Notes: a model not told the origin generated them from the sequence alone. Counted from the stretch's first letter, positions 25,595 through 37,821 are shown. The stretch is DNA of 64,000 nt from Solanum dulcamara (GCF_947179165.1 NC_077246.1:70776421-70840420); one strand, 5' to 3'. Translations and numbers: made by a program.

Positions 25595-27584
25595 TATCAC
25601 GCCCGGGAGGGTACCCTAGACGTGACCGGTACTCGAAGATCATTGCTGGTCCCCAAGCGAATCACTTGTTCCAATCACACATTCATTAAATCTCATTATA
25701 TCAGCGGAAGACTCAAATCACAAGAATATTACTCATAAATAAAGCCAAAGGCCAACCATCTATCTAATCAACAGCTAGTAGGAATGAAACTAGTCAAAAT
25801 GAAACAAATCAACACTCCAGTCTATGAAGCCTCTATCGACAATCTCAGAAGTACCAATGACAGGTTCATGGTTACCACAAATCAAATAAAGGAAAACTAA
25901 CTCAAAGCTGAAAAGATAACTACGGTATCCTCCGAAAACAGAGAGGACTCACCAACTAGCTGGAAGCTAATAGATCCTCAACGGAGTGCCTGTTGATGAT
26001 CTCTAGTACCTGTCTATGCATCATGAAATGATGCAGGCCAAATGATGTCAGTACGTGGAATGTACGAATATGTAAAATGGTAGAATGAAATATGCATCAG
26101 GGTAGGATCAAATCAACTCAGAATCTCAACTCAGAAGAAGGAACAACTAAATCAAGATGTCCTATGTTTAAACAATAATATGATTTAGACAAGACTAATC
26201 ATATACAACCCAATCCAATCTATTCCAATCTGACTCAGAGTACTATCAAGACTATTATGAGAGTTTCTCTTATCCGACAACTATCACTTATGAGCCAGTG
26301 ATAGTACAACAAGCCGACGTTGTTGCCACGTCCGTTCATACCTTGCCAGGGTAAGAACGAATCAACAATCATGGATCCGTAACCAATCAAGTCCTATCAT
26401 GTCAGGACAGTAATTTGAGAAACATCCGACTTTAACGGTTCAATCCTCTCCTACGTTTGACGACGTAGTTATTGGGTTCGAGTTATTACTTACTCTTATC
26501 CAATTCGGTGCTTGATACTCCTCTCAAGACTCAATGCTCATAAAACTCTATCCAATCAGTTCAATATAGTCATATCAACAAGTCTCTGGACCCTTATCAA
26601 TTTTATCACAATCAAACCTCTCAACCAATCATACTATCCAATCAGTCCCAATCACATCTTTCAAGAGTAGTAGATATATTTTTATGAAGACAATAAGTAT
26701 GTTCCTATTTTATGCCATTCACATTCATAGCTATCTCAATTTATGCTTTTCGTTCCAATCAATACATATGCATAATCATTTACAGTCAATATATGTAGTT
26801 ATACTTCATGAAATAGAATATGAAAAGTAATTGTTCAAGAAATCAAGTCATGAAGATCATCAACCAATTAATAGTATGTAAAAATATTTTAAGGTTTAGG
26901 AAAATTTCAAGAAAACATTCATGAAAGGTTCAAGTCTTTCACAATTCTATCAAACACATCTATGGAGCACATGGAAGAACACAAATCCATGTTTTAATTA
27001 GCCTTACGTACCTTAGAGTATATCTTGAAGAAATCTTGATGTTAGGTCCTAAATGGGGTTTTGTGGTTTTGTGGAGGCTAAAGGCTTCAAAAATGCCCTA
27101 AAAATACGTTCAAGATCGTATATATATAATAGAAAATGGTCCAAGTTTCCCTTACTAAAATCTGGAAAAACTGGCCAAGTTCGAGACAGGTCCGCGTCGC
27201 GGACTTGTCGCGCACCTCTCTGGTTTACTGGGCATAACTTCTTACTCCGAACTCCAAAAAATGCAATCTTGGTGGCGTTGGAAAGAAGACTCAAAGACCT
27301 TTAATTTGATAGTTCATAGGTCACCTAATTAATTATATTATAGGAGATATAGTCGTTTGAAGTTGACCCTTATACGAACTCATATGAAAACTTAGCCGAT
27401 AGAAATTCTTTAGACTCGGCTTGGTGTTAGAGATCCCTTATGATCCTAAAACACATCTAATAAACTTCAAATACTTAGGAATTGATCTTAACTCATATAT
27501 ACAACTAGAATTCACCAAATTCGATCTTACACACACATAAAGAATGATTCGAGTCTTGACAAAAATAATAATTGGGGTGTTACA
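25595..27584 (-). mobile_element. Solo LTR, 2.0 kb, nested in the CACTA element
   Basis: Read on the minus strand it starts TGTAACACCCC and ends GGGCGTGATA, flanked by perfect 5-bp duplications ACCAC (25590-25594 and 27585-27589). It is homologous throughout to 20057-23275 in opposite orientation, including a TATA-rich stretch (27117-27130) and the tactcgaagatcattgctgg end block. It has no internal retroelement region. The terminal CA has become TA. Confidence 0.85.
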
Positions 27585-28710
27585 ACCACATGAGATCAAA
27601 TAATAATTGTATGCTCCATGATTCAGAGTTCTTTTGTCGAACAATATCTTTATTGAGTTAGCATAATTAGAGGTGTTCATCTTTCTATTCAAATTAATTT
27701 TACAAATATTAATTGTAAATTTCAAATATAATTTAAATAAATAAGAGGTTATATATAATTAACTTTGAATAATTAATTATATCAAATTAAATAAAATCAA
27801 CTTTACCAATTTAGACGCAAGCTTCATCTTGATCAAGTACTTCAAGATTAATTCTCATTCGACTCAAACCTATTCGATCGGAATATAATACATATATATT
27901 TTAGTATAATTAATTATAGATATTGATTGTTCGATTCGATTCATTTTTATAGACATACTTGTAAATTTTGTATATAGTTTGGGTTATATTTAATAACCAT
28001 TGATTAAGTAAAATTATATCAAATTTAAAGTATAAAATTACACCAAATTTCACTCGGGTTCATCTTCAAGTATTTTGAGAATTATTATTTAATTTGAACT
28101 TATTCGATCGAGAAAATATTTTTACAAATTTAATGTGTTTAAGTGCTGATTGTTCTATTTGATTCAATTTTATGGATATTACTTGTAAGTTTTAAATATA
28201 GTTTTAATTTATAGATGAATTATATCTTATTAAATTTAATTGACTACATGGAATTAATTTAAACAAAACCTCATTATTAAGACTTGCTCAAGCTTCATTT
28301 TGAACAAGTGCTTCAAGAAATGTTATTTGACTCACATCTCTATTGTTAGAATGATATCTTAATTGATTTAATTAATGTAATTAGATGCTTATATATAGAT
28401 TGATTCAGTTAAAGTTTATTGGATCATATTTGTAGTTATAAGTTTTAAAAAAATAAACAATTAAATACTTAATTTTCTACCCAACCTTTTTTAATAGTTA
28501 TTATTCCATTCATTTTAATTTATGTTTCTTACTTCTTTTTTTAGTTTGAAAAAGTGTCTTTTTTTTTATCTCTTTAATTCAAATTTTTCATATGATATAT
28601 TTAATACTAAAAGATTAAAAAGTATTTTGATACATTCTACATATCTGTAGTTTAAGATTACAAGATTCAAAAGTTTTGTTTACTATCTTAAATTTCATAT
28701 AAAGTAAAAC

Positions 28711-28711
<1 letters not shown>

Positions 28712-28782
<71 letters not shown>

Positions 28783-28790
28783 GTGTGTGT
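28712..28790. repeat. (TA)n followed by (GT)n microsatellite
   Basis: About 34 TA dinucleotides run into five GT dinucleotides, inside the CACTA element. Confidence 0.95.
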
Positions 28791-30592
28791 TTTAAAATTT
28801 TGTGTTAAGTCAAAATCAAATAAATTTTTTCCTTAAATTTTATATTCAATTAAAATCAGAAATAAAATCAGATGAAGAAATTAAAATAGAGGGAGTATTC
28901 TTTTTTTTTCCTCCTTCTCCACAAATCACTCTTTTAGTTATTAGCCACCTTCATTGCTTAACTTCCCACGTAATACCTTTCCTACATTATCTCTATTTTT
29001 AGTGTTTATTGAATTTTGAGTGTTTTATCATTAGATCCATACTCCTAAAAAACTGAATATGCAACTCTCTCTCACTTTTTGTTGAATATGAATATACAAC
29101 TCTCTATCATTTTTTGCTATACCTCTCCAGTGGTCTTCTTAAGATTATTTCAATTTGTGAATTTTGTCTTGAGAAAAGGAAGGAAGGACAATTTTACTGT
29201 GTAATTTTCGTAAGTATTTTCCCTATTTATTTCTCATTTTAATATCAATTTTACGATTAAATTTTGATAATATATCAACGTCTACATATTAAGATTACAT
29301 TTTTTTCTTTTCACTCAGGTACAAGAATGAAAAAATTGAATCAAGAGTAAAGTTATTAGAAAAGTGGCCTACATTAGTATATGAGGAGTAATATTTTGTC
29401 TATTTTTTTTTTTTAATTTATGACTAACATTCATGTACTTTCATTAGCATAATATAAGAAGCTTGCAATGAACTATTATCTCAATATTATTTTTGTTCTG
29501 GATTATATGCTCATGGGTTATACTTTTTGTTATTATCTTAAATGTTTTATTATGTTATGTCCACTTTATATTATTATATGATGCATGCTAAGTTTAAGGA
29601 ATAAATTCGGATCATGAAGTCAATTTAATAAATTTTCAATTTACTTATTGTAATTGAGAGTTTTCCTTGTAAACTTTATATTGATGAATTTTCATATCTT
29701 TTAAAGTATGAGAAAATTTGTCACCATTCATAAATTATCGAATTAACGAGAAACTAGTGAAATGTTACCATTTACAAATTTGAATGTCATCAAATATTTA
29801 TTGTTTTAGCTGTTTTTAATTGTATTATCATGGACGGATTTTTTTTTATTATTTGACATATTTTATTATTTAATTTTTAATTTATGAAACTCTAATTTAA
29901 AATATAATATCAATATGAAATAATTAAATGTCATCAAATATTTGTGAATTAGTGACAAAAGATTTTATCATCAAAGGTAACTTTTAGCAACGACTAAAAC
30001 ATACTTTTCAAGACAAATATTTTTGTCACAAAATAAATAAGTTTGTCATAAGTTGACTATATTTAGTGACAAATATATTTGTCCCACAATACTTTTAGTG
30101 ACAAGATGATAGATTTAACTATAAATCTTAACCTTTTTTATAATGATAAATTTGTCTCTAATTTATACATTTTAGGAAGAAATAATATTTGTATATAAAA
30201 AGCATTCATTAGTGACGAAATTACATTCATTCAACTACAAAATACAAATAATTTTAGAGACAATTGGTATAGTCACTGATTAAACTAAATAATTAGTGAC
30301 AATGTAATTTTGTTGGTGATAATAACGTTTTCAGTGAAAAAATCATACAATCAACTACAAAAAAATTACACTTTTTATGACAAATATATTCATCACAAAT
30401 ATTGAAATATTTGGGGACGATTTTAGTTTTTGTAGTTAATAATATTTTTTTAGTGACGACCCACTAAATCGTCTTTGTATATCTTTAGCGATCCACATTT
30501 AGAGACGATTGATTGACGATTGTTTTTACGTCACACAAGATCTTTAGTGACGAAATCATTTGTCTTTGATAATCGAATTTGTTGTAGTGTAT

Positions 30593-31162
30593 AATATATA
30601 CACGCTTATTATTTCAATTGGTATAAGAGTTTTTGACTCTGAAAATTTTTATTCACTTCATGCATTTTAAATTCTTCAAAAAAAATTATCAAAAATTTTT
30701 TGTTAATGAGTTATACAAATAAGTTGTAATTTTACTTTTAGATAGAAGACAGTTTGATCGTTCAATTTTTAAAGGATACTAATGAGCTTTCACTTTTAGA
30801 ATATTATACATATATATAAATAGATATAATTATAGTAGATTTCAGTATTATAATTCAAATTTATGTATTATGTATTGAATAAAAGCAAAATATTTAATCT
30901 CAATTTTCAAGCGAAGATTATTTTAGAAATTTGACCAAATAAATTATTAATTCGCAACATAATAATCTTACATTATTAAAACATAGAATAATGTAGTTTA
31001 TATTTATCAATCGCCATAACAATTAATTCCGATATCACTAATTTCTGGACAACTTACTTCTAAACCAAACTACCCTAATTGCAAAAGGTTGGATATAACT
31101 AGCTAGACAATGAAATTAATCCATTAATTAACATTTTGCTTAATTAATGTGCAGTTGCTGTC
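30593..31162. other. AT-rich intergenic DNA
   Basis: Nothing recognisable between the CACTA element and the SINE. Confidence 0.5.
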
Positions 31163-31181
31163 AAACTTCTTTCCTACTTTA

Positions 31182-31306
31182 ACAACAACAACAACAATAA
31201 CCTAGTGAAATCCACAACGTGGAGTCCGGAGAAGATAAGGTGTGCGCAGACCTTATTTCTACCAAAATAGGACGGCTGTTTCCGGGAGATCCTCAGCTCA
31301 GAACGA
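31182..31306 (-). mobile_element. tRNA-derived SINE with 19-bp target duplication
   Basis: Perfect 19-bp direct repeats aaacttctttcctacttta flank it at 31163-31181 and 31307-31325. Read on the minus strand the body passes through GGTCTGCGCACACC and ends in TTGTTGTTGTTGTT, the 3' tail typical of a widespread Solanaceae/Au-like SINE group. The long perfect target duplication shows a fairly recent target-primed insertion. Confidence 0.85.
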
Positions 31307-31689
31307 AAACTTCTTTCCTACTTTATACAAGAAAAAATAATCTAACTTCCCCATTAAGATAACAAGGGAGTAAAGGACTAAAAGGTATATGTATACATAT
31401 ATATTATAAAAAAATAATCACACTCATTATTTTCAACTCAAATTTTATATATATCCTAGAAAATTTTCAAATACAATGTATTTTTACTGAGTTTGTAGGA
31501 GTAAAATAAAATTAAAATATTGAATTCACGTGATTGATTAATAATGAAAAACGTTGATATATATTTTGTAATACTATATTTTTCTAACTATTTGATAAAC
31601 TCATATATATATATATGTGGATGAAATAATACATGGATTAATTCAATAGGAGAACTTTTCCTCTTTTTAAGTTTAGATATGAGTAAGAG

Positions 31690-32119
31690 CTCGTTGCAGA
31701 GTGTATAAGAATAATGCTGTATAAAGTGTATTAATATTAGTATTAGTTATGATTGCAGTAGTTATGCTGAAATTATTTCTTATACAACGTTTTGCTTGGT
31801 ATATTAAAATTAACAATAATGACATATTTTTTTTTACAAAAACACCCTCTACAAATATAATGGAAGAATGTGGAATGGATTTTGACTTTTAAGGGATAAT
31901 TGTGTTTTTACATATGCTAATACATGCATTAGAATTTCCTTCATGGCTAATATTATGATTTCTCATGTATTAGTTATGCATATCATAATACCAAATAGAA
32001 TGTAGAACTATTATATGCATTAGCTATAAGTTAAAAAAAGTATATCAAACAAAATATTACTAACATGCATACATTATTTTATTTTTACTACATTCTATAT
32101 ATATATCAAACGACCCCTA
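31690..32119. mobile_element. Probable MITE
   Basis: The right end reads tatatcaaacgacccctag, and the interior has repeated ttagttatg / catgcatta stretches in both orientations, a pattern common in Solanaceae MITEs. The left end (agctcgttgcagagtg) is eroded and I could not find a clean target duplication. Confidence 0.4.
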
Positions 32120-32989
32120 GATGTGTCATGTGTATACTTAAATCCAGGGAAAGAAAAGAAAAAAGTCATGAAAAAAAGAAAATGAGAGCGCCATCTAAAA
32201 TTGACTATTCTAGAATTGGATAATTCTCCAAAAAAAAAAAAGATCTTCTATTCTTATCCTCATTTAAATCTATATAAATTCAATCTTACAAAAAATAATC
32301 TTTTAACCCTACCCATAGGTCCTTAACAAAAAATAAAATAAAATAAAACACAGAGTTATAAATAATTGGAGTTCTTCGATTTATGGCAAGAAAAAGCCAA
32401 CCATTATATAAGTCGTTATCCATTCAGAACAGAACCAATCCTTTTTTGATCTCCAAAGAAAAATATTGAAAAAAGAAAAATATATTAAATAAATTAAAAT
32501 CGAAACGAAGTAACATTTTATTTAAACCATAGATGTTATCACTTTTTTTTTGCCCTTTTCATGATTATTACGTATTTTCTCCGTTTATATTATTTATTCA
32601 ATATTTATTTGATATAAAAAATAATAAATACAGCAACAACAATTATAACATATTCCGTAAAATTTCACGATTAGAGTTTGAAGAGGATAAAATATATATA
32701 AATCTTATTACTACCTCGTAGAAATAGCTATGAAAGACCCTTGACTCGAATACAATAAATCAGAGTAAGTATAAAAAGAAAAAATGACAGTGAAGAAAAT
32801 ATAGGAATTACAATATAAGCAATAACAACCTAGGATAGAGTATACGTAGACCTTATCACTATTGACTCCAGCAAGAAAAATAGTAATTAAAGAAAAAAAC
32901 CATGGCATGCATATATGCAAGGAATCGTAACAACAACAAGAGGGTGTCGTCACCTAAACATAGTAAATTATAGATAAAATCAGATACCA
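32120..32989. other. AT-rich intergenic DNA
   Basis: No supported gene. The stretch 32815-32880 has weak resemblance to the SINE at 31182-31306 (caataacaacctag, gtagaccttat) and may be a decayed copy. Confidence 0.4.
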
Positions 32990-33500
32990 AAAGTCAAAAA
33001 CTACATTAATTAATATGTTAATACTACGACCGTCATGGAGCTCTATACTCTCGCCCATCCAAAGACATGCATATACTACTAATAACCTACTAACCTTCTA
33101 CCCTTATCCACGACCTTCATGTCCTTTTATCTAAGGTCATGTCCCCAGTAAATTAAAAATATTTTATATCCTGCCTAATCACTTCTCCCCAATACTTCTT
33201 CAACCTACCTATGTCTCTCCTCAACCCCTTTATATCCAACCTCTCGCACCTCTTTATTGGGGGATACATACTTCTCATTTTCACATATCCAAACTATCTC
33301 AGTGTCTCTTCCTTCATATTGTTCACCACGAAGGTTATTCCCACTTCATCTAGAATACCCTCATTCTTAATTCTATCGCTTTAGTATGCCAACACATATA
33401 TCTCAATATCTTCGCTTCCGCTACTTACATCTTTCGAACTTAAAAGTTCTTCATTGGTCAATACTACACTCCATATAATAAAACCAATCTAATCAACACT
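32990..33500 (-). pseudogene. RTE-type LINE reverse transcriptase C-terminal relic
   Basis: The minus strand of about 33170-33500 still translates in patches to the conserved C-terminal part of plant RTE LINE reverse transcriptases: RIKNEGILDEVG, then an ETLR-stop-FGYV stretch in place of LRWFGHV (Trp codon changed to TAG), then RCERLDIKG and KKYWGEVIRQD. Upstream, LLYGV and VAEAKILRYMC appear in another frame with several stops. The remainder to about 32990 is the 3' tail. It is a 5'-truncated, inactive LINE end. Confidence 0.75.
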
Positions 33501-33881
33501 ATATAAAATTTATCTTTAAATTTTAATAGTACCTTCTTATCACATAAACAATAAATACAAACCTCCACTTTATTTATATCACATCAATACAATGTCTAAT
33601 ATCATTATCAATTTTTTTATTTTTTTTAATTAAAATAAATAAATAAAACGATAATTTTACTAAATATAGAAATATGGACGTGTAGTTTGCTATAGACACC
33701 AAATTTCCCACACACCATTTATCCACTAACACGTGTCAATAAATGCCAGCTTCAATTACATGTCATACTCTTAGTCATCACTTGCACCACATTTTCCTAT
33801 TTTACCCTCCACCCCCAAAAATATACCGTCTATATCCCTTCTCCGTATATTTGTATTTCAGCCCCCATTCATTCTCCTTCA

Positions 33882-33918
33882 ATCTCTCTCTATTTCCCCC
33901 CACTCTCTCTCTCTATCC
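33882..33918 (+). promoter_or_regulatory. CT-rich leader tract of the RING gene
   Basis: A (CT)n-rich tract (atctctctct and actctctctctct) lies about 280-320 bp before the ATG, in the probable promoter or 5' leader. CT-rich Y patches are common near plant transcription starts. Confidence 0.5.
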
Positions 33919-34028
33919 TAAAATATTCCCTCTTTTTTCAAACTTTGCTCAACAATTTCGATTCTAAGGCATAGTTTTTGGTATTTTCTTGGTGGGTTTT
34001 GATCTAAAGTTCACTTTTTTGGGATTAA

Positions 34029-34156
34029 TTTGTTGAAATTTTCGGATCTATTACTGGGTTGTGAAGAATTCGTTTCTGGGGTTGTGGGAGTAGTTGATTT
34101 GTTGAAATATTCGGATCCGAAACTGGGTTTTGAAGAATTCGTTTCTGGTGTTGTGG
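34029..34156 (+). repeat. 69-bp tandem duplication in the RING gene leader
   Basis: Two copies (34029-34087 and 34098-34156), spaced 69 bp apart, share tttgttgaaa, ttcggatc, actgggtt and gaagaattcgtttctgg. They lie in the 5' leader just upstream of the ATG at 34201. No ATG is seen between 33900 and 34200, so the leader lacks upstream start codons. Confidence 0.9.
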
Positions 34157-34200
34157 AAATTTTGTATTTTGACTTTTGAATTTGAAGTTAGATTTTCTCG

Positions 34201-35388
34201 ATGTCTTCAACTTATTGGTGTTATAGATGCAATAGATTTTACAGAGTATGGAGTGAAGAATCGATTACTTGTCCCGGTTGTAACACCGGATTTGTTGAAG
34301 AAATTGAGGCTCCGAACCGATCCACGCTGTCGGGGTCTCGACGGAGGCATTTCCCTCCGGCGGTGATGCAGACGGCAGCGCGCAACACGGAGCAGTCTCC
34401 TGCTTCGGGTTATGGTTCCGGGTCAAGTCCGGGTGTTCGTAGGAACCGGAGGAATACTGGTGACCGGTCGCCGTTTAATCCAGTGATAGTCCTTCGTGGT
34501 TCTACAAATGGAGGTGGTGCGGGTGGGGAAGGTGGAGGTGGCGGGGGTGGAGGGGGGTTCGAACTGTATTATGATGATGGAGCCGGGTCGGGTTTGAGAC
34601 CCTTACCTGCGAGTATGTCCGAGTTTTTACTCGGGTCGGGTTTTGATAGGCTTTTGGATCAGCTGGCACAGATTGAAGCTAATGGGATTGGAAGAATGGA
34701 GAATCCACCAGCTTCAAAAGCTGCAATTGAGTCACTGCCAACAATTGAGATAATTCATTCTCATATTGTGACTGAATCTTGTTGTGCAGTGTGTAAAGAG
34801 GCATTCGAATTAGGCACTGAGGCGCGCGAAATGCCCTGTAAGCATTTATATCATTCAGATTGCATACTCCCATGGCTTTCGCTGCGCAATTCATGTCCAG
34901 TTTGTAGGCATGAATTGCCCTCGGAGACTCGGGATGTTGTCGATCCGAATAGAGCACCACCAGCACCACCGAGTGAACAGAGTGTAGCAGCAAATGATGA
35001 AGGGGAGGAAGCTGTTGGATTGACAATATGGAGATTACCTGGTGGTGGATTTGCTGTTGGGAGGTTAGGTAGGAGAGGTGGGGAGAGAGCTCTTCCTGTT
35101 GTATTCACTGAAATGGATGGTGGGTTTAATAATAACAATAATGGGGTTCCAAGGAGAATTTCATGGGGTTCTAGAGGGAGCGAATTGCGACAAAGTGGTG
35201 GCTTTAGGAGGTTTTTTGGGAACTTGTTTTCGTGTTTTGGTGGTGTTGGTTCATCAGGGTCAAGCTCTAGTTCAGATTCTAGGATAAATCAGAGCAGAAG
35301 TAGTTCAATGTCATCTGTCTTTCTTGCTTCAGCAAGAAGGCGCAGGGGCTGGGGTTTCGAAGCTAATAATGGAGTTAGAAGATGGTAA
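34201..35388 (+). CDS. RING-H2 E3 ubiquitin ligase with DUF1117 (RDUF1/RDUF2 type)
   Basis: A ubiquitin ligase that recruits an E2 through its RING-H2 finger; the Arabidopsis RDUF1/RDUF2 relatives act in ABA and drought responses. The 395-aa frame is intronless. In order: an N-terminal zinc ribbon (C7-x2-C10 and C24-x2-C27), a basic low-complexity region, a Gly-rich run (104-119), the substrate-side region (about 136-180), and the RING-H2 finger. The RING ligands are C195, C198, C213, H215, H218, C221, C232 and C235, with Pro234 between the last two. Then comes a DUF1117 region (about 271-322, TIWRLPGGGFAVGR) and a Ser/Arg-rich tail. All eight RING ligands are present. The start at 34201 gives the standard CYRC zinc-ribbon N terminus and is preceded by an ATG-free leader. 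Specific substrate unknown. Confidence 0.94.
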   Translation: MSSTYWCYRCNRFYRVWSEESITCPGCNTGFVEEIEAPNRSTLSGSRRRHFPPAVMQTAARNTEQSPASGYGSGSSPGVRRNRRNTGDRSPFNPVIVLRGSTNGGGAGGEGGGGGGGGGFELYYDDGAGSGLRPLPASMSEFLLGSGFDRLLDQLAQIEANGIGRMENPPASKAAIESLPTIEIIHSHIVTESCCAVCKEAFELGTEAREMPCKHLYHSDCILPWLSLRNSCPVCRHELPSETRDVVDPNRAPPAPPSEQSVAANDEGEEAVGLTIWRLPGGGFAVGRLGRRGGERALPVVFTEMDGGFNNNNNGVPRRISWGSRGSELRQSGGFRRFFGNLFSCFGGVGSSGSSSSSDSRINQSRSSSMSSVFLASARRRRGWGFEANNGVRRW

Positions 35389-36885
35389 CTTGAGTACCGA
35401 TGGACACGACACGATTATCATCATTGTAAATACACTGGAAGTGAATGCTAGCTCTTCAATGTCGACGCAAAAATTTATTTTTGATATTTATTAAGGTGAC
35501 ATTTATGCAAATGAGTTGAAGATCCTATAGCAGGGATGGTGACATTCGAATATATTAGTGTAAGAATTGCTCCCCGCAGTGTAATTCTTCCTTTTTATTC
35601 ATTTATCTTTTCCCTTTTTAAGATTTAGTGTCTTTTAAATTTGGCCCGTCTTGTTGGATAACTTAGTGGAACTTACGAAGCTTACATGAATTCTTAGTTT
35701 CTTGTATCTGAGCTTCTGTTTACTTGGAAATTCAGGTATATCCCACAATAGGGATCCTGCATTTAGTCTTGGTTTGTTAGTTAAAAACTTGCTTTTGATC
35801 ATGTAACCAAATTGGTCATCGAAGCTTATAAATATAAGATTGTTGTTCCCTTATAGCACAATTCTCTTTGTTCTCTACATTTTGATGTCATTAGTAGAAG
35901 TTTGAAAGCTACTATTGTTGGTTGTTTTATGCGAACAATAGACCAATTGCATATGCTTAGTGTGATAAATGTTGAACGTTCGTATTCTGTGTTTTGGTTT
36001 GGGAGGGGGGAAGTTTTTAAAGTGGTATTGAATCATAGGTGAGAGTTTTCTCTGTGTTTTGGTTTGGGAGGGAAGTTTTTAAAGTGGTATTGAATCATAG
36101 GTGATGGACTCTCGTAAACACTAGTTACAGCATGGAAAGGTGAAGTGAGGTCAAAATAGCAGGCCATGTTACACTGCATACTACTGATGGTAACATAAAT
36201 TAACCAGTTGATGGATATATTGATTTGCTTTTTGAATGTTACAGGTTAACAATAAGTTTTAAGTGATGTTAATTGATAAAATGAGCCTATGGTCCAAGGG
36301 GGTAATCTTGTGCAAAGTGGGAACTTACTAACTTTTTTATGGGTGTGCATAATAATAATCCATTTGCTGATAAAAAGTGGCCTTCCAGTGGCGAAAAATG
36401 TATGCTGATGTAGCTCCAGCCTCTTGGCTAAGACTTTGTAGACCTGTATTCAATGAGGAAACTTTTTCAGGATTGAGAAGTGAAGTATAAGTGGAGCTGG
36501 TTATCAATTAGAATACTTTGAAAAAGAGAGGAGAGGCAAGTTGAGAAATGTTATTAGGATGTGAAAAATAGTAGTCCTCTGGTGGCAGGGGAGTGCTTAT
36601 TATTTGGTGCAATTCCCTGCCTGCTAAGGAGAAGAATATTTATTGTTTCAAGTGAGGAGTATTTGATGGATTTTAAAGTGATCCCGTTTGGCTTCAATTA
36701 TCGTTTTATCCCGTTTGGCTTCAATTATCGTTTTATCTTGTTGTGACTACTATTATCGTTTTATCTTGTTGTGACTACTGTTTAGGATGACTTGTCAGGT
36801 TGTCTATAATAATTTGTCATGACTGTTTTTATTTCTGTTATTTCCTTCTCTATATTGTTTTGAGCTGTTTTTTCTTGAGCTAAGG
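35389..36885. other. 3' flank of the RING gene with small tandem repeats
   Basis: The 3'UTR occupies the first few hundred bases. A 65-bp tandem duplication (35986-36043 and 36051-36105, gttttggtttgggaggg...) follows. At 36686-36780 are two overlapping short duplications: a 27-bp unit ending cttcaattatcgttttat, and a unit containing cttgttgtgactacta. No further gene is supported. Confidence 0.7.
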
Positions 36886-36992
36886 TTCATCAGAAACAAC
36901 TTTGTGCCTCATAAGGTAGTGGAAAGATCTGCATAACTCTACCCTCCTCGGACCCCGTTTTGTGGGATTACATTGGGTATGATGTTGTTGTA
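36886..36992 (+). mobile_element. tRNA-derived SINE, TTG-tailed type
   Basis: Forward-oriented relative of 31182-31306: atcagaaacaact, ataaggtagtggaaagatct, ctctaccctcctcggacccc, and a gggattacattgggtat block ending gttgttgta. It is diverged and lacks a clear target duplication. Confidence 0.65.
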
Positions 36993-37821
36993 AAGTAAAT
37001 CCCATTTTGGGATGCTGGCAAAAAACTGAGTTTTATACACTGTGATTGTTCACGTTCTCCTTTGTTCATTTTTTTCAAGGTGGAAATGGTAGGTTTCATG
37101 TATGGCTATATGTGGGCCATGAGCTGCTTTGATTAGTTATAACTTAAGAGTGACAAGTGGATTCTTAGCATATTATTCTTCAGTTTATGATACATCTTGG
37201 CAGAAACAGGCTTCCAAAACACATTTTATCTTGCAGCATGCTAGCTAGGATTACGTCTATATTTGGGCGTGCTTACCTGTCTATTAATATATGGCGTCCT
37301 TCCGGTTTACACTGACCTTTAGCAATAACTGATGGCCTAAATCTTGGTACTATTGTTATTGCATAGCTGGAAGATTGTCCGGTTATTAATTGATGTTCTT
37401 GGTGTGTTATGTTTGCTTGTGTACTGAACCAAATTAGTTTGGCTCTTCTATTTGGGAGTTAAATGCTTATGTAAGAAGTCGGTTTCCTGTGCTGCATACC
37501 CAATGCCCAGGCATTATCGCGCACAATCAGTAGCCTTTCACCTCGCTCGTGGACACCACATACGACGTTTTAGGGGTTGTTACAATATGCCCAAAATACA
37601 AAAGCGGTATCAAATCGATCGAGACTATTTTTTCGCAGGTTTTGATCCCCTGATCAATATTTCGGACTCCGATTTTCCAAAAAGATTAAGGATAACTGTT
37701 GTTGCCGCAAATGCAATATTTCAGCATGACTATTAGTGGTGACTATAATTGCCGCTAATTGGCGATGCAACAGGAATTAAATGATTTTATCAATTTTTCG
37801 TATATGTTAGCTACGGATTTT

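Larger units (their letters stand above)
23612..30589. mobile_element. Non-autonomous CACTA transposon with a nested solo LTR
   Basis: The left end CACTACAACAAAT and right end ATTTGTTGTAGTG are perfect inverted repeats, flanked by the 3-bp duplication TAT (23609-23611 and 30590-30592), the hallmark of CACTA/En-Spm elements. Subterminal zones (23640-24180 and 29940-30580) carry many TTAGTGACGA / TTAGTGACAA motifs, expected as transposase-binding repeats. Removing the nested LTR (25595-27584) leaves about 5.0 kb with no transposase frame, so it is non-autonomous. A series of ggaggtcg / gacctc motifs occurs at 24270-24690. Confidence 0.85.

Noticed and set aside
27049..27304. Overlapping frames on both strands
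   Set aside because: They lie in the nested solo LTR and have no similarity to retroelement proteins.
34679..35138. Minus-strand and alternate-frame open frames over the RING gene
   Set aside because: They are shadows of the plus-strand RING-H2/DUF1117 frame, whose zinc ligands and domain order are intact.
37452..37736. 94-codon plus-strand frame upstream of the gag fragment
   Set aside because: No recognisable domain, no splice support, odd composition, and it abuts mobile-element debris.
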